Shown here in pieces: positions 15,068 through 23,426 of a stretch of 64,000 bases of DNA. Position 1 is the stretch's first letter, and each line of letters opens with the position of its first letter. The translations under genes were made by a program, and so were the position numbers. Below the pieces are notes generated by a model. That model saw only the letters and a program-made list of their open reading frames with translations, was not told the origin of the DNA and ran no database searches. The DNA is from CATOSK01 sp963665735 (GTDB lineage Bacteria; Chloroflexota; Dehalococcoidia; Lucifugimonadales; UBA3495): the NCBI GenBank assembly GCA_963665735.1, contig OY762444.1, forward strand, positions 3,858,042 through 3,922,041, written 5' to 3'.

Positions 15068-16300
15068 ATGGACTTTGAACCGCGTTACACGCCGGACCAG
15101 GAGCAGTTCCGGCGGGAAGTAAGGGACTGGCTGGAGGAAAACGTACCCAAGAATATCGTCCATCCGGCAGACCCGGCGGACTTGACCTGGGAGCAGTACC
15201 AACTGCGGCGGGATTTGGGTCGCAAGCTGGGGGCAAAAGGGTGGCTCTGGCCCACCGCGCCGGCGGAGTTCGGGGGCGGCGGGCTGGACGTGGATCACGC
15301 CGTCGTAATCGAGGAAGAGATTGACGCCTACGGGTTGACCAATCCGCCCTATTACGATTCCGGGGGACGGCTGGGCGGCGCCTCCATCCTGGTGTGGGGT
15401 ACTCAGGAACAGAAAGAGGCGTTTCTGCCGCAAATCTTCACCGGGGCGGTTCGGACGTGGCAGTTGCTTTCGGAACCGGAGGCCGGGTCGGACCTGGCCA
15501 ACGTCAAGACGGCGGCCACGCGCGACGGGGATGAGTACGTCATCAACGGTCAGAAAATCTACGTGGGCAGTTCGTTGGGCTGCGACTATATGTGGACGAT
15601 TACCATGACGGACCCGGAGGCCAAGCGGCACGAAAACCTGGGCTGGTTTATGATTCCCGCCGACTTGCCGGGGATTACGGTGCAGCCGATGGACTTGCTG
15701 ATTTCCGGCGGCGAGTCGGGGGCGGGTTCGGGAATCAAGAACACGGTTTTCTTCGACAACGTGCGGGTGCCGGCTTTCAACCTGATTGGGGGCGAAAACG
15801 AAGGCTGGAAGGTGGCAACCACCCACCTGGAATTGGAGCACGGCACCGGGGGCCGGATTGGGCGGAACTGGCTGGTTGACCGGCTGTTTGAGCATTGCCG
15901 CAGCCATACCCGCCGGGGAGAACCGATGACGAAAGACCCGGACGTGCGGGACAGGCTGATTGATGTTTACGTGGAGGCGGAGATTGTGCGCCTGCTGAAT
16001 CTCCGCAACTACTGGATGCGGCACAGCGGGGCCAACATAACCTACGAAGGGCCGCAGGCGTCGTACATGAGAAAAACGGCGGGGCTGAGGATGGCGGGGG
16101 CGATGCTGGACATTCTGGGGCCGGCGGGGCTGACCCACGACTCGGAGTTAGGTGCGGCGGAAGGTCACATGGAGGCCCACGCCCGGGCGGGAATCGTGGC
16201 GATTCACCCCGGTGGAACCACGGACATACAAAAGGTCATCATGGCGCGGCGCATCGGGATTGGGCGGGAAGTCCGGGAAAAGGCCGGGGCGTTGTCGTAG
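15068..16300 (+). CDS. Acyl-CoA dehydrogenase family protein
   Basis: 410 residues, FAD flavoenzyme fold. An N-terminal helical domain (YTPDQEQFRREVRDWLEENVP) is followed by the middle FAD/substrate segment WQLLSEPEAGSDLANVKTAATRDGDEYVINGQKIYVGSS and the C-terminal helical domain ending VIMARRIG. The catalytic-base region cannot be assigned with certainty. GGGAGGG precedes the ATG. It pairs with the next gene, a second shorter homologue; such pairs often form alpha2beta2 dehydrogenases for sterol side chains or other bulky acyl-CoAs. Confidence 0.88.
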   Translation: MDFEPRYTPDQEQFRREVRDWLEENVPKNIVHPADPADLTWEQYQLRRDLGRKLGAKGWLWPTAPAEFGGGGLDVDHAVVIEEEIDAYGLTNPPYYDSGGRLGGASILVWGTQEQKEAFLPQIFTGAVRTWQLLSEPEAGSDLANVKTAATRDGDEYVINGQKIYVGSSLGCDYMWTITMTDPEAKRHENLGWFMIPADLPGITVQPMDLLISGGESGAGSGIKNTVFFDNVRVPAFNLIGGENEGWKVATTHLELEHGTGGRIGRNWLVDRLFEHCRSHTRRGEPMTKDPDVRDRLIDVYVEAEIVRLLNLRNYWMRHSGANITYEGPQASYMRKTAGLRMAGAMLDILGPAGLTHDSELGAAEGHMEAHARAGIVAIHPGGTTDIQKVIMARRIGIGREVREKAGALS

Positions 16301-16364
16301 CAACGGCGTGAACACTGCGTAAACGTCCTGGAGTAGAGACTCCGCGAAGGACAACGGGAGAGAT

Positions 16365-17486
16365 ATGGACCTGTCATTGACGGCGGAACAGGAAATGCTG
16401 AAAGCGGCGGCGCGGCGGTTCGTCCAGCAGGAATGTCCCAAGGAGACGCTGCTGCAAATCGCGTCGCCGGACGAAACGACGCCTTTGCAAATCTGGGGGC
16501 AACTGGCGGGAACGGGCTGGTTGGGGATTCTGGTTCCGCAAGAGTACGGCGGGGAAGGCGGTTCGTTTACCGATGCCGGGGTGCTTTTCGAGGAATTGGG
16601 CCGGGGGCCGGTTCCGGGGCCGCATTTGAGTTCCGCAGTTTTGGGGGCGCTGGCGGTGTTGGAAGTCGGCACGGAGGCGCAGAAACGGGAATGGCTGCCC
16701 CGAATCGCCAGCGGGGAGATGCGGCTGGCGCCGGCAGTTACGGAGGCGGATTACGGATGGCACGAAGGCGACGTAAGGATGACCGCCCGGCGGGATGGGG
16801 ACGGTTGGCGACTGAACGGGGTTAAAGCCTACGTCTTTGATGGGTTGACCGCTTCGCATTACCTTTGCGCCGTCCGGTCGGAGGAAAGCGGCGAAGTCGG
16901 CCTGATGGTTGTCCCGGCGGAGACGGAGGGCGTCCGGGCCCGGGAACTGGGCGGCTTTGCCTGGAATACGTCGGAAGTGCGGTTTGACGACGTTATGGCC
17001 GCGTCCGACAACGTGGTTGGGGGAAAACTGGCCGGAGGTTGGGATGGACTGGAACGGGCGATAGCCAAGGCGATTCCGGTCTGGTGCGCTTTCCAGGTGG
17101 GGGGCTGCCAGGCGGTCTATGAAATGTCGGTGGATTACAGCCGGACGCGAGTGCAGTTCGGGACGCCGATTGGCCGGTTTCAACGGGTGCAAGACCACGT
17201 TATCAACCTGGTCAACCAACTGGATGCGGCGCGGTGGACGGCGTATGAGGCGTTGTGGAAGTTGGATACCGGGCGGGAGTGCGCCGACAGCGTGCATCTG
17301 GCGAAGGCAGTGGGCAGCGAAGGGTATTATCAAGCCTGCAACTACGCCCACGAAGTCCACGCCGGGGTGGGCAGCATGACGGAGTACGGGTTGACGCTGC
17401 ACACGGCGGCGTCGCGGACGTTGTATCACTACTTGGGCGACCCCAAGTTTCACCGGCGGCGGTTGGCGGAGGCGTTGGGTTTGTAG
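16365..17486 (+). CDS. Acyl-CoA dehydrogenase family protein (second subunit type)
   Basis: 373 residues. DLSLTAEQEMLKAAARRFVQQECP, WGQLAGTGWLGILVPQEYGGEGGSFTDAGVLFEELGRG and FQVGGCQAVYEMSVDYSRTRVQFGTPIGRFQRVQDHVINL are ACAD hallmarks (the RxQFGxPI motif binds FAD). It lies 64 bases after the first ACAD gene. In paired ACADs, one subunit often lacks the base or full FAD contacts; HAGVGSMTEYGLTLHTAAS occupies the usual catalytic region here. Probably oxidises a branched or cyclic acyl-CoA. Confidence 0.88.
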   Translation: MDLSLTAEQEMLKAAARRFVQQECPKETLLQIASPDETTPLQIWGQLAGTGWLGILVPQEYGGEGGSFTDAGVLFEELGRGPVPGPHLSSAVLGALAVLEVGTEAQKREWLPRIASGEMRLAPAVTEADYGWHEGDVRMTARRDGDGWRLNGVKAYVFDGLTASHYLCAVRSEESGEVGLMVVPAETEGVRARELGGFAWNTSEVRFDDVMAASDNVVGGKLAGGWDGLERAIAKAIPVWCAFQVGGCQAVYEMSVDYSRTRVQFGTPIGRFQRVQDHVINLVNQLDAARWTAYEALWKLDTGRECADSVHLAKAVGSEGYYQACNYAHEVHAGVGSMTEYGLTLHTAASRTLYHYLGDPKFHRRRLAEALGL

Positions 17487-17491
17487 GGATT

Positions 17492-17609
17492 GACCCCCAC
17501 CCTGGCCGTCTCCCTAGCAAGGGGAAGGGGGATTGCTCGACGGTCCCGTCGAAGGGTCGGGGTTTTACAGTCGTAGGTTGGTAGGGGCGGGTTTCAAACC
17601 CGCCCCTAC
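17492..17609. repeat. Family B hairpin, then a 29-base perfect family D palindrome
   Basis: CACCCTGGCCGTCTCCC...GGGGAAGGGGG at 17492-17532, six bases after the ACAD stop. Then 17581-17609 is a perfect palindrome: GTAGGGGCGGGTTT, one C, AAACCCGCCCCTAC. It sits between convergent genes and may help separate them, but no T-run follows. Confidence 0.75.
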
Positions 17610-17636
17610 GGTTGTTGGGGAACAAGGGTTATCTGG

Positions 17637-18410
17637 TTAGCGGCCTTTCCAGACGGGGGCGCGTTTTTCGGCGAAGGCTCTGACGCCTTCCTGGGCGTCT
17701 TCGGTTTGCAGCACCACGTCGCGCTTCAGTTGGGCGAAGGCTACCCGACGTTCCAGGTCCATAGCGGCGCCCATGATGGAGGATTCCTTTATGGCGGCCA
17801 GGGACAGGGGAGCGTTGGCGACGATTTTGCGGGCGATTTCCTCGGCGCGGGGCATGACCTCTTCCGGCTCTACTACGTGGTTGACCAGCATCAGTTCATG
17901 GGCGCGGGCGGCGTCAATGAAGTCGCCGGTAAAGAGAATCTCAAAGGCGATGTTGCGGGGAAGCACCTGGGCCAGCAGGGCCGGGCCGCTGACGGAGGAG
18001 ATGCCGCGCTTGACCTGGGGCCAGCCGAACTGGGCCTGAGTGGAGGCGACGCGGATGTCGCTGCCCAAGGCCAGGCCGCAACCCTGGGCCAGGCAGATGC
18101 CGTTTATGGCGGCGATGATGGGCTTCCAGATGTTTGACTGGACGACGTAGAGGTCGCCGGTGCTGGGGCCTTCGTTGGCGCGGGCTTCGGACATGGCAAC
18201 CAGGTCGTGGCCGGTGGAAAAGGCGCGCCCGTTGCCGGTGACGATGGCGCAGCGGACTTCGGGGTTGTTCTTAACGTCCTGGAAAGAATCCCAGAGGATT
18301 TGACGCATGGGCGGGTCAATGGCGTTGAGTTTTTCAGGGCGGTTAAGGGTGATGTAGGCGATGCCGTCCTTGATTTCGTAAAGGGCTTCTGCTTGGGTCT
18401 GGGTCGTCAA
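17637..18410 (-). CDS. Enoyl-CoA hydratase/isomerase family protein
   Basis: 257 residues of crotonase fold. IAYITLNRPEKLNAIDPPMRQ, GRAFSTGHDLVAMSEAR (oxyanion-hole region), INGICLAQGCGLALGSDIRVAS and FGWPQVKRGISS are typical. The start is a TTG with AAAGGAGG seven bases upstream. The second catalytic Glu of true hydratases is not evident at the expected position (RGISSVSG), so the reaction could be isomerisation or hydrolysis. It lies downstream of, and on the same strand as, the CaiB/BaiF pair. Confidence 0.85.
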   Translation of the reverse strand: MTTQTQAEALYEIKDGIAYITLNRPEKLNAIDPPMRQILWDSFQDVKNNPEVRCAIVTGNGRAFSTGHDLVAMSEARANEGPSTGDLYVVQSNIWKPIIAAINGICLAQGCGLALGSDIRVASTQAQFGWPQVKRGISSVSGPALLAQVLPRNIAFEILFTGDFIDAARAHELMLVNHVVEPEEVMPRAEEIARKIVANAPLSLAAIKESSIMGAAMDLERRVAFAQLKRDVVLQTEDAQEGVRAFAEKRAPVWKGR

Positions 18411-18568
18411 GGTGGTTCCTCCTTTGTTGATGGTTTCGATGGTCGTGGTGGCGTGGTGGTATTGGTGGGTTCGAGTTCCGAGTTATATCTCCTTTAGGGG
18501 TGTCGTCAAGTTCGGGGCGCAAGTATGCAAACGTCTGTTTTCTTCATACCGGCGAAGAATGGGTAGGG

Positions 18569-18598
18569 ACTGGATTCCCGCTTTCGCGGGAATGACGG
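18569..18598. repeat. Family A variant palindrome
   Basis: GATTCCCGCTTTCGCGGGAA followed by TGACGGA. The arms differ (CCCGC/GCGGG) from the common CCGGC/GCCGG type, with compensating changes on both sides. Confidence 0.8.
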
Positions 18599-18631
18599 AC
18601 TCCGGGGTAAGGGGCTTTTCTTGGGCAACCA

Positions 18632-19912
18632 TTAGATTATTCGGGAGCCGGTGGGTTTGGTTCCGATGGCGCCGTCGGTTTCCAGCTGGGCGATTTGGTC
18701 GTCGGTCAGGCCCAAGAGTTGGCTGTAAATCTGGTGGTTGTGCTGGCCCAGGGTGGGGGCCGGCCAGTGGACTTGTCCGGGGGTTTCGGACATTCGCCAA
18801 GCAATGCCGGGGTACCACTTGGGGCCAACCTGGGGATGGTCAACCCGGTTGAAGGTGGCCCGGTCACGGTAATGGGGGTCTTCCAGCAGGTCGGGGCCGC
18901 GCATGACCGGGGCCGCCGGGACTCCGGTTTCCTGGAGTTGTCGGGTCAATTGGAAGGCGTCGCCTTGGGAAGTCCATTGGCTGATGATGCGGTCAAGTTC
19001 GTCCTGATGGGCCAGCCGATTGTCGTTGGAGGCGAAACGGGGGTCGTCGGCCAGTTGGGGTTGGCCGATAACCCGGCACAGGGCGGTCCATTCGGTTTCG
19101 GACGTGACGGCGACGGTTATCCAGCGGTCTTCGCCCCGGCAGGGGTAGGAATTGTGCGGGGCGAAGTGGGGCGAGCGGTTGCCGCGGCGTTGCGGTTCCT
19201 CCCCGGTCATCTGGTAGGCCAACACGTCGCCGCCGATGAGGGCGACGGCGGATTCCTGCTGGGAAACGTCAATGAACATTCCCTTTCCGGTGCGCTTGCG
19301 GTAGCGGAGGGCGGCCAGCACCACCCCGGCGGCGTGGGCGCCGGTGATGGGGTCGCCGTGGTTGATGCCGGACTTCATGGGGCCCTCGTCCTGGTAGCCG
19401 GTCATGTGGGCCATGCCGGAAAGCTGCTCCTGGCCGATGCCGTAGGCGACATAACCTTTCCAGGGGCCGGTGTTGCCAAAGGCGGGCATGGAAACGTAAA
19501 TGATGTCGGGGCGGATTCGGCGGAAGGTTTCGTAGGTGTAACCCAGGCGTTCCAGGCTGCCTTGGCGGAAGTTTTCAACCACCACGTCGCTGACGGATAC
19601 CAGTTCCTCAAAGACTTGACGGCCCGACGGTTGGGTCAGTTCCAGGGTGATGCCGTACTTGCTCATGTGGAGGCAGTTGAACCAGCCGTTGCGGTTCCAG
19701 GGTTCCGCGCCGGGGTCGGAGTCGGGGTAGGCGGCGATGCCGGGGGCGGGCGACACCGGGCCGCGGTGGGAGTCGTAAACCCGCAGGGATTCCATCTTGA
19801 TGACCTGGGCGCCCATATCGGCCAGCAGCTTGGTGCAGTAGGGGCCGGCCCAAATCCGCGACAAGTCGAGGATGCGGAAATTCTGCAAGGGCTGGCCGGG
19901 CTTGGCGGGCAT
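18632..19912 (-). CDS. CaiB/BaiF (type III) CoA-transferase
   Basis: 426 residues. FRILDLSRIWAGPYCTKLLADMGAQVIKME is the family start. NGWFNCLHMSKYGITLELTQPSGRQVFEELV and DVVVENFRQGSLERLGYTYE follow, and the catalytic Asp is in SGINHGDPITGAHAAG. Type III enzymes move CoA between carboxylic acids through an aspartyl anhydride. The ATG at 19912 shares one base with the stop of the upstream CaiB gene (TAATG), so the two are translationally coupled and may form a heteromer. The acyl substrate is unknown. Confidence 0.9.
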   Translation of the reverse strand: MPAKPGQPLQNFRILDLSRIWAGPYCTKLLADMGAQVIKMESLRVYDSHRGPVSPAPGIAAYPDSDPGAEPWNRNGWFNCLHMSKYGITLELTQPSGRQVFEELVSVSDVVVENFRQGSLERLGYTYETFRRIRPDIIYVSMPAFGNTGPWKGYVAYGIGQEQLSGMAHMTGYQDEGPMKSGINHGDPITGAHAAGVVLAALRYRKRTGKGMFIDVSQQESAVALIGGDVLAYQMTGEEPQRRGNRSPHFAPHNSYPCRGEDRWITVAVTSETEWTALCRVIGQPQLADDPRFASNDNRLAHQDELDRIISQWTSQGDAFQLTRQLQETGVPAAPVMRGPDLLEDPHYRDRATFNRVDHPQVGPKWYPGIAWRMSETPGQVHWPAPTLGQHNHQIYSQLLGLTDDQIAQLETDGAIGTKPTGSRII

Positions 19913-21114
19913 TAAATCACTCCGTCGGCTTGCCATTTCCCCACCTGGGCCGGGGAGTAGCCAAGTTCGTCGGTCAAGACCTGGGCGGTATGTTCGCCCA
20001 AGAGCGGGGCGCGGCGGTACACCCAGGGTTGAATGGGCGCATGGGGACTGATGGGCGGGCCGGGGTAGCGCAATGGGCCGGCGACGGGATGGTCTATGTC
20101 GGCGAAGTAGCTGCGATGTTCCAACTGTTCCATTTCCAGAAGGTCTTGCATGGTGGAGACGAAGGAAAAGCCAAGGCCGTGTTCCTGGCCGGCCTTGAAT
20201 ATGTCCACCTTGTCGTTGTCCAAAAGCCAAGGGAGCATCAGGGCGTCAACCTCGTCAGCGTAGAGGAGGCGGCCCTGGCGGGAGGCGTACTTGGGGTCGG
20301 CCAGCTCTTTCCGTTCCATGATGTTGGCAACCTGGGGCCAGTTCTGGTCGGGGCCGGCGATGATGCCGACGTAACCGTCCTGGCAGGGGTAAATGCCCCA
20401 GGCGGCGCGGCCATAGCCCCGGTTGCCGACGCGGGAGTATTCGACGCCGGAATAACTGTATTGCATCAGGGCGTTTTCCAGGACGTTGGTGGCGTACTCG
20501 GCGATAGAGAGGTCAACGTGCTGGCCCATGCCGGTGTCCTCAGCGTACATCAAGGCGGTCATGGAGGCGACAAAGGCATTCTGGCCGGCGCCGAGTTGGG
20601 CCAAGGGAGCGCCTTCCTTCAACGGGGGTTGTTCGGGTTCGCCGGTAATGTTCATCAGCCCGCCGGCGGCGTAGAGGTTGAGTTCGACGGCTTTCCAGTC
20701 CCGATAGGGGCCGGTCTGACCGTAGTTGGATATGGAGGTCAGGACTACGGCGGGGTTTTGCGATTGCAGTTCGGGGTAGGAAAGACCCAGCCGGGTCATG
20801 GTTCCGGGGGAGAAGTTTTCGATTACCACGTCGGCCCAACGGGTGAGTTGCAGGGCGATTTCCCGCCCCGGTTGGGATTTGAGGTTGAGGGTGACGCTGC
20901 GCTTGGAGGTGTTGAGGTAGAGGAACCAGGCGCCGGATTCGGTGTCAGGTTCGGGAGTGGCGAAGGGGCCGAAGGAACGCATGGGGTCGCCGGAGCCGGG
21001 GCGTTCGATTTTAACCACGTCGGCGCCCAGGGTGGCGAAGAGCTTGGCGCAGTAGGGGCCGGCGAAGTTCCGGGTCAAGTCCAGGACCTTGACCCCTTCC
21101 AGGAGACCAGGCAT
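19912..21114 (-). CDS. CaiB/BaiF (type III) CoA-transferase, possibly non-catalytic partner
   Basis: 400 residues with the family start VKVLDLTRNFAGPYCAKLFATLGADVVKIERPGSGD, LNTSKRSVTLNLKS and DVVIENFSPGTMTRLGLSY. In the usual catalytic segment (G-D-P-x-x-G before the TGxGQxVDxS motif) it reads GAPLAQLGAGQNAF, and by eye the Asp aligns with Gln. If so, it may be the inactive half of a heterodimer with the downstream CaiB protein, which retains the Asp. Its ATG is at 21112-21114, and it is the first gene of the CaiB-CaiB-hydratase group. Confidence 0.85.
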   Translation of the reverse strand: MPGLLEGVKVLDLTRNFAGPYCAKLFATLGADVVKIERPGSGDPMRSFGPFATPEPDTESGAWFLYLNTSKRSVTLNLKSQPGREIALQLTRWADVVIENFSPGTMTRLGLSYPELQSQNPAVVLTSISNYGQTGPYRDWKAVELNLYAAGGLMNITGEPEQPPLKEGAPLAQLGAGQNAFVASMTALMYAEDTGMGQHVDLSIAEYATNVLENALMQYSYSGVEYSRVGNRGYGRAAWGIYPCQDGYVGIIAGPDQNWPQVANIMERKELADPKYASRQGRLLYADEVDALMLPWLLDNDKVDIFKAGQEHGLGFSFVSTMQDLLEMEQLEHRSYFADIDHPVAGPLRYPGPPISPHAPIQPWVYRRAPLLGEHTAQVLTDELGYSPAQVGKWQADGVI

Positions 21115-21577
21115 GGCGGCGGTTAACTCCGGCGGAGGATTTGGTTGGGTTGAGGCCGGGGGTTATTGTGTCATTCGCTGGCGGGGTTGGCAAGGGCGGG
21201 TTGGTTTAACCGCAGGGTCTTTCCATGTGCAACCCTGAACTTCATGTGCGACCCTGAACTTCATCATGTCACCCTGAACGAAGTGAAGGGTCTAAAATCC
21301 TCTACCAAAGACCCCTCCCGGAGTCGAAGGACGGTTGACGGCAAGAATTATACATTCTTCGCTTTGCTCAGAATGACATACTTGGGGCTGTACGGAAAAT
21401 TGAAAGGCCCTGGGCGCCGTCACCCCGGCCTTTTCCCAAGGGGAGAACGGGTTTTGGTTGTTATTTCCGTGGTACTAGTGCAAAGCCTAACGTCGTTTTG
21501 GGCAAGGATTTCTGGATTCCGGCTTTCGCCGGAATGACGGTGGTTGCGGCGGGGGTAGGGATTGTTGAGGGAGTGGG
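21115..21577. other. Gene-free stretch with family C and family A repeats
   Basis: Two short partial units (ACCCTGAACTTCATGTG type) at 21230-21264 lead into a full family C copy at 21265-21380 (CACCCTGAACGAAGTGAAGG ... CTCAGAATGACA). A family A palindrome follows at 21503-21540. It separates divergent metabolic units: the CaiB genes read away to the left and fhs ends at 21578. No ORF with a plausible ribosome site was seen. Confidence 0.7.
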
Positions 21578-23209
21578 TTAGCTTAGGCCGGTGATTTGGC
21601 CATCGGGGGCGATGTCCATGTCCAGGGCGCGAGGGCGGGTGGGAAGGCCGGGCAGGGTTTCGATGGGGCCGGCCAGCGTGTAGAGGAAACCGGCGCCGAC
21701 GGAGGCCCGGATGTCCACGATGGGGAAGGTGTAGCCGGAGGGACGGCCCCGGCGGGTCGGGTCGTGGGAGATGGACAGGTGGGTCTTGGCCATGCAGATA
21801 GGCAGTTCCCCCCAGCCTTGGGTCTGGAAGGCGCGCAGTTGGCGGCGGGCGGTGGGAGTCCAGCTAACGGCGTCGGCGTTGTAAACGGCGCGGGCCAGGG
21901 CCAAAACCTTATCTTCCGCCGAGGCTTCCAGAGGGTAGGCGTAGGTAATTTCCGGTATTGGGCCGGTGGCGGCGATGACCTGCTCGGCCAGTTCAGCGGC
22001 GCCGGGGCCGCCCTGGGCGAAACCGTCACATTCGGCAGCGGCAGATGCGCCGGCGGACAGGGCAATTTCCTTGACGGCGGCCAGTTCTTCGGGGGTGTCG
22101 CCGGGGAATCGGTTGATGGCTACCACCACCGGGAGGTTGAAACTCTTGACGATGCCGACGTGGTGAGTCAGGTTGGGGCCGCCGGCGATGACGGCTTCGA
22201 CGTTGGCCTGGTCAAGAGCGCGGGGACGGACGCCGCCGTGGGACTTCAGGGCCCGGGCGGAGGCCACCAAAACCACGGCGTTGGGTATCAAGCCGCTTTG
22301 CCGGGCCTTGATGTGCATGAACTTCTCAAAGCCCAGGTCGGAACCGAAACCGGCCTCGGTGACGACATAATCGGCGTAACCCAGAGCCAGGCGGTCGGCG
22401 ATGATGGAGTTGCAGCCGTGGGCGATGTTCCCGAAGGGGCCGGCGTGAATCAGGGCCGGCTGTCCTTCCTGGGTCTGCACCAGGTTGGGCATGACGGCGT
22501 GACGCAGCAGGGCCAGCAGAGAGCCGGCCACGCCCAGGGACTCCACGGTTACCGGGTCGCCGGCGGGAGTTGCGCCGACAACCATGCGGGAGAGGCGTTG
22601 GCGCAGGTCGTCCAGGTCGTCGGTCAGGGCCAGGATTGCCATGATTTCGGAGGCGGCGATGAAGTCGAACCGGGTCTGGCGCAAGGGGCTGTTGTTGGAG
22701 CCGCCGATACCGGCGACGATGTTGCGGAGGGCGCGGTCGGAGGCGTCGGTGACTCTTGACCAGCGGATGCCGTTGGCGTCCATGCCGCCGGCGGCGTTGC
22801 GGAAAACGGCGTTGTCCACCAGGGCGGCCAGGAGGTTGTGGGCGGAACCGACGGCGTGGGCGTCGCCGGTGAAGTGGATGTTGATTTCGTCTTCGGGTAC
22901 GACGGTGGCCCGCCCGCCGCCGGTGCCGCCGCCCTTGATGCCGAAGATGGGGCCGAGGGATGGCTCGCGCAGGGTGACGACGGCGTTATGGCCCAGCTTG
23001 CCTAAACCCTGGGTCAGCCCTACGGCGGTGGTGGTCTTGCCTTCGCCGGCGGGGGTTGGGGTGATTCCGGTTACCACCACCAGCTTGCCGGCGCGCTGGG
23101 CCGGGGGTTTCATGGCGTCCAGCGAGATTTTGGCTTTGTGATGGCCGTAAGGTATCAGGTGGTCGGCGGCGATTCCCAGGGTTTCGGCGATGGTTGTTAT
23201 CGGCTGCAT
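21578..23209 (-). CDS. fhs: Formate-tetrahydrofolate ligase
   Basis: 543 residues. Fhs makes 10-formyl-THF from formate, ATP and THF. The P-loop is PTPAGEGKTTTAVGL; IFGIKGGGTGGGRATVVPEDEINIHFTGD, VRPRALDQANVEAVIAGGPNLTHHVGIVKSF and NRFPGDTPEE are family signatures. The ATG at 23209 has GGAG at a good distance; a longer frame to 23242 starts in repeat DNA. It lies downstream of metH on the same strand, suggesting a folate one-carbon unit. No folD or metF is visible here. Confidence 0.95.
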   Translation of the reverse strand: MQPITTIAETLGIAADHLIPYGHHKAKISLDAMKPPAQRAGKLVVVTGITPTPAGEGKTTTAVGLTQGLGKLGHNAVVTLREPSLGPIFGIKGGGTGGGRATVVPEDEINIHFTGDAHAVGSAHNLLAALVDNAVFRNAAGGMDANGIRWSRVTDASDRALRNIVAGIGGSNNSPLRQTRFDFIAASEIMAILALTDDLDDLRQRLSRMVVGATPAGDPVTVESLGVAGSLLALLRHAVMPNLVQTQEGQPALIHAGPFGNIAHGCNSIIADRLALGYADYVVTEAGFGSDLGFEKFMHIKARQSGLIPNAVVLVASARALKSHGGVRPRALDQANVEAVIAGGPNLTHHVGIVKSFNLPVVVAINRFPGDTPEELAAVKEIALSAGASAAAECDGFAQGGPGAAELAEQVIAATGPIPEITYAYPLEASAEDKVLALARAVYNADAVSWTPTARRQLRAFQTQGWGELPICMAKTHLSISHDPTRRGRPSGYTFPIVDIRASVGAGFLYTLAGPIETLPGLPTRPRALDMDIAPDGQITGLS

Positions 23210-23239
23210 CGCGGCTCCAGTGTGGCAATTGGCGGGGGT

Positions 23240-23400
23240 CACACCCCCTCCCCAGCCGTCCCCCGCGTAGGGGGAGGGGATTTTTGGTTTCGCCCCTATT
23301 TTAGGCTTTACCCGTCAAGGGTAAGGGACCGGATTCCTTGCTTCGAAGAATGCTGTTTTGGACTGGCATTTCTGGATTCCGGCTTTCGCCGGAATGACGA
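23240..23400. repeat. Family B hairpin and family A palindrome between metH and fhs
   Basis: CCCCTCCCCAGCCGTCCCCC...GGGGGAGGGGATTTTTGG at 23240-23286, then ATTCCGGCTTTCGCCGGAAT at 23366-23400. They lie in the 217-base gap upstream of fhs. Confidence 0.8.
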
Positions 23401-23426
23401 TACATCCTTTCCGGGAAGGAAATTGG

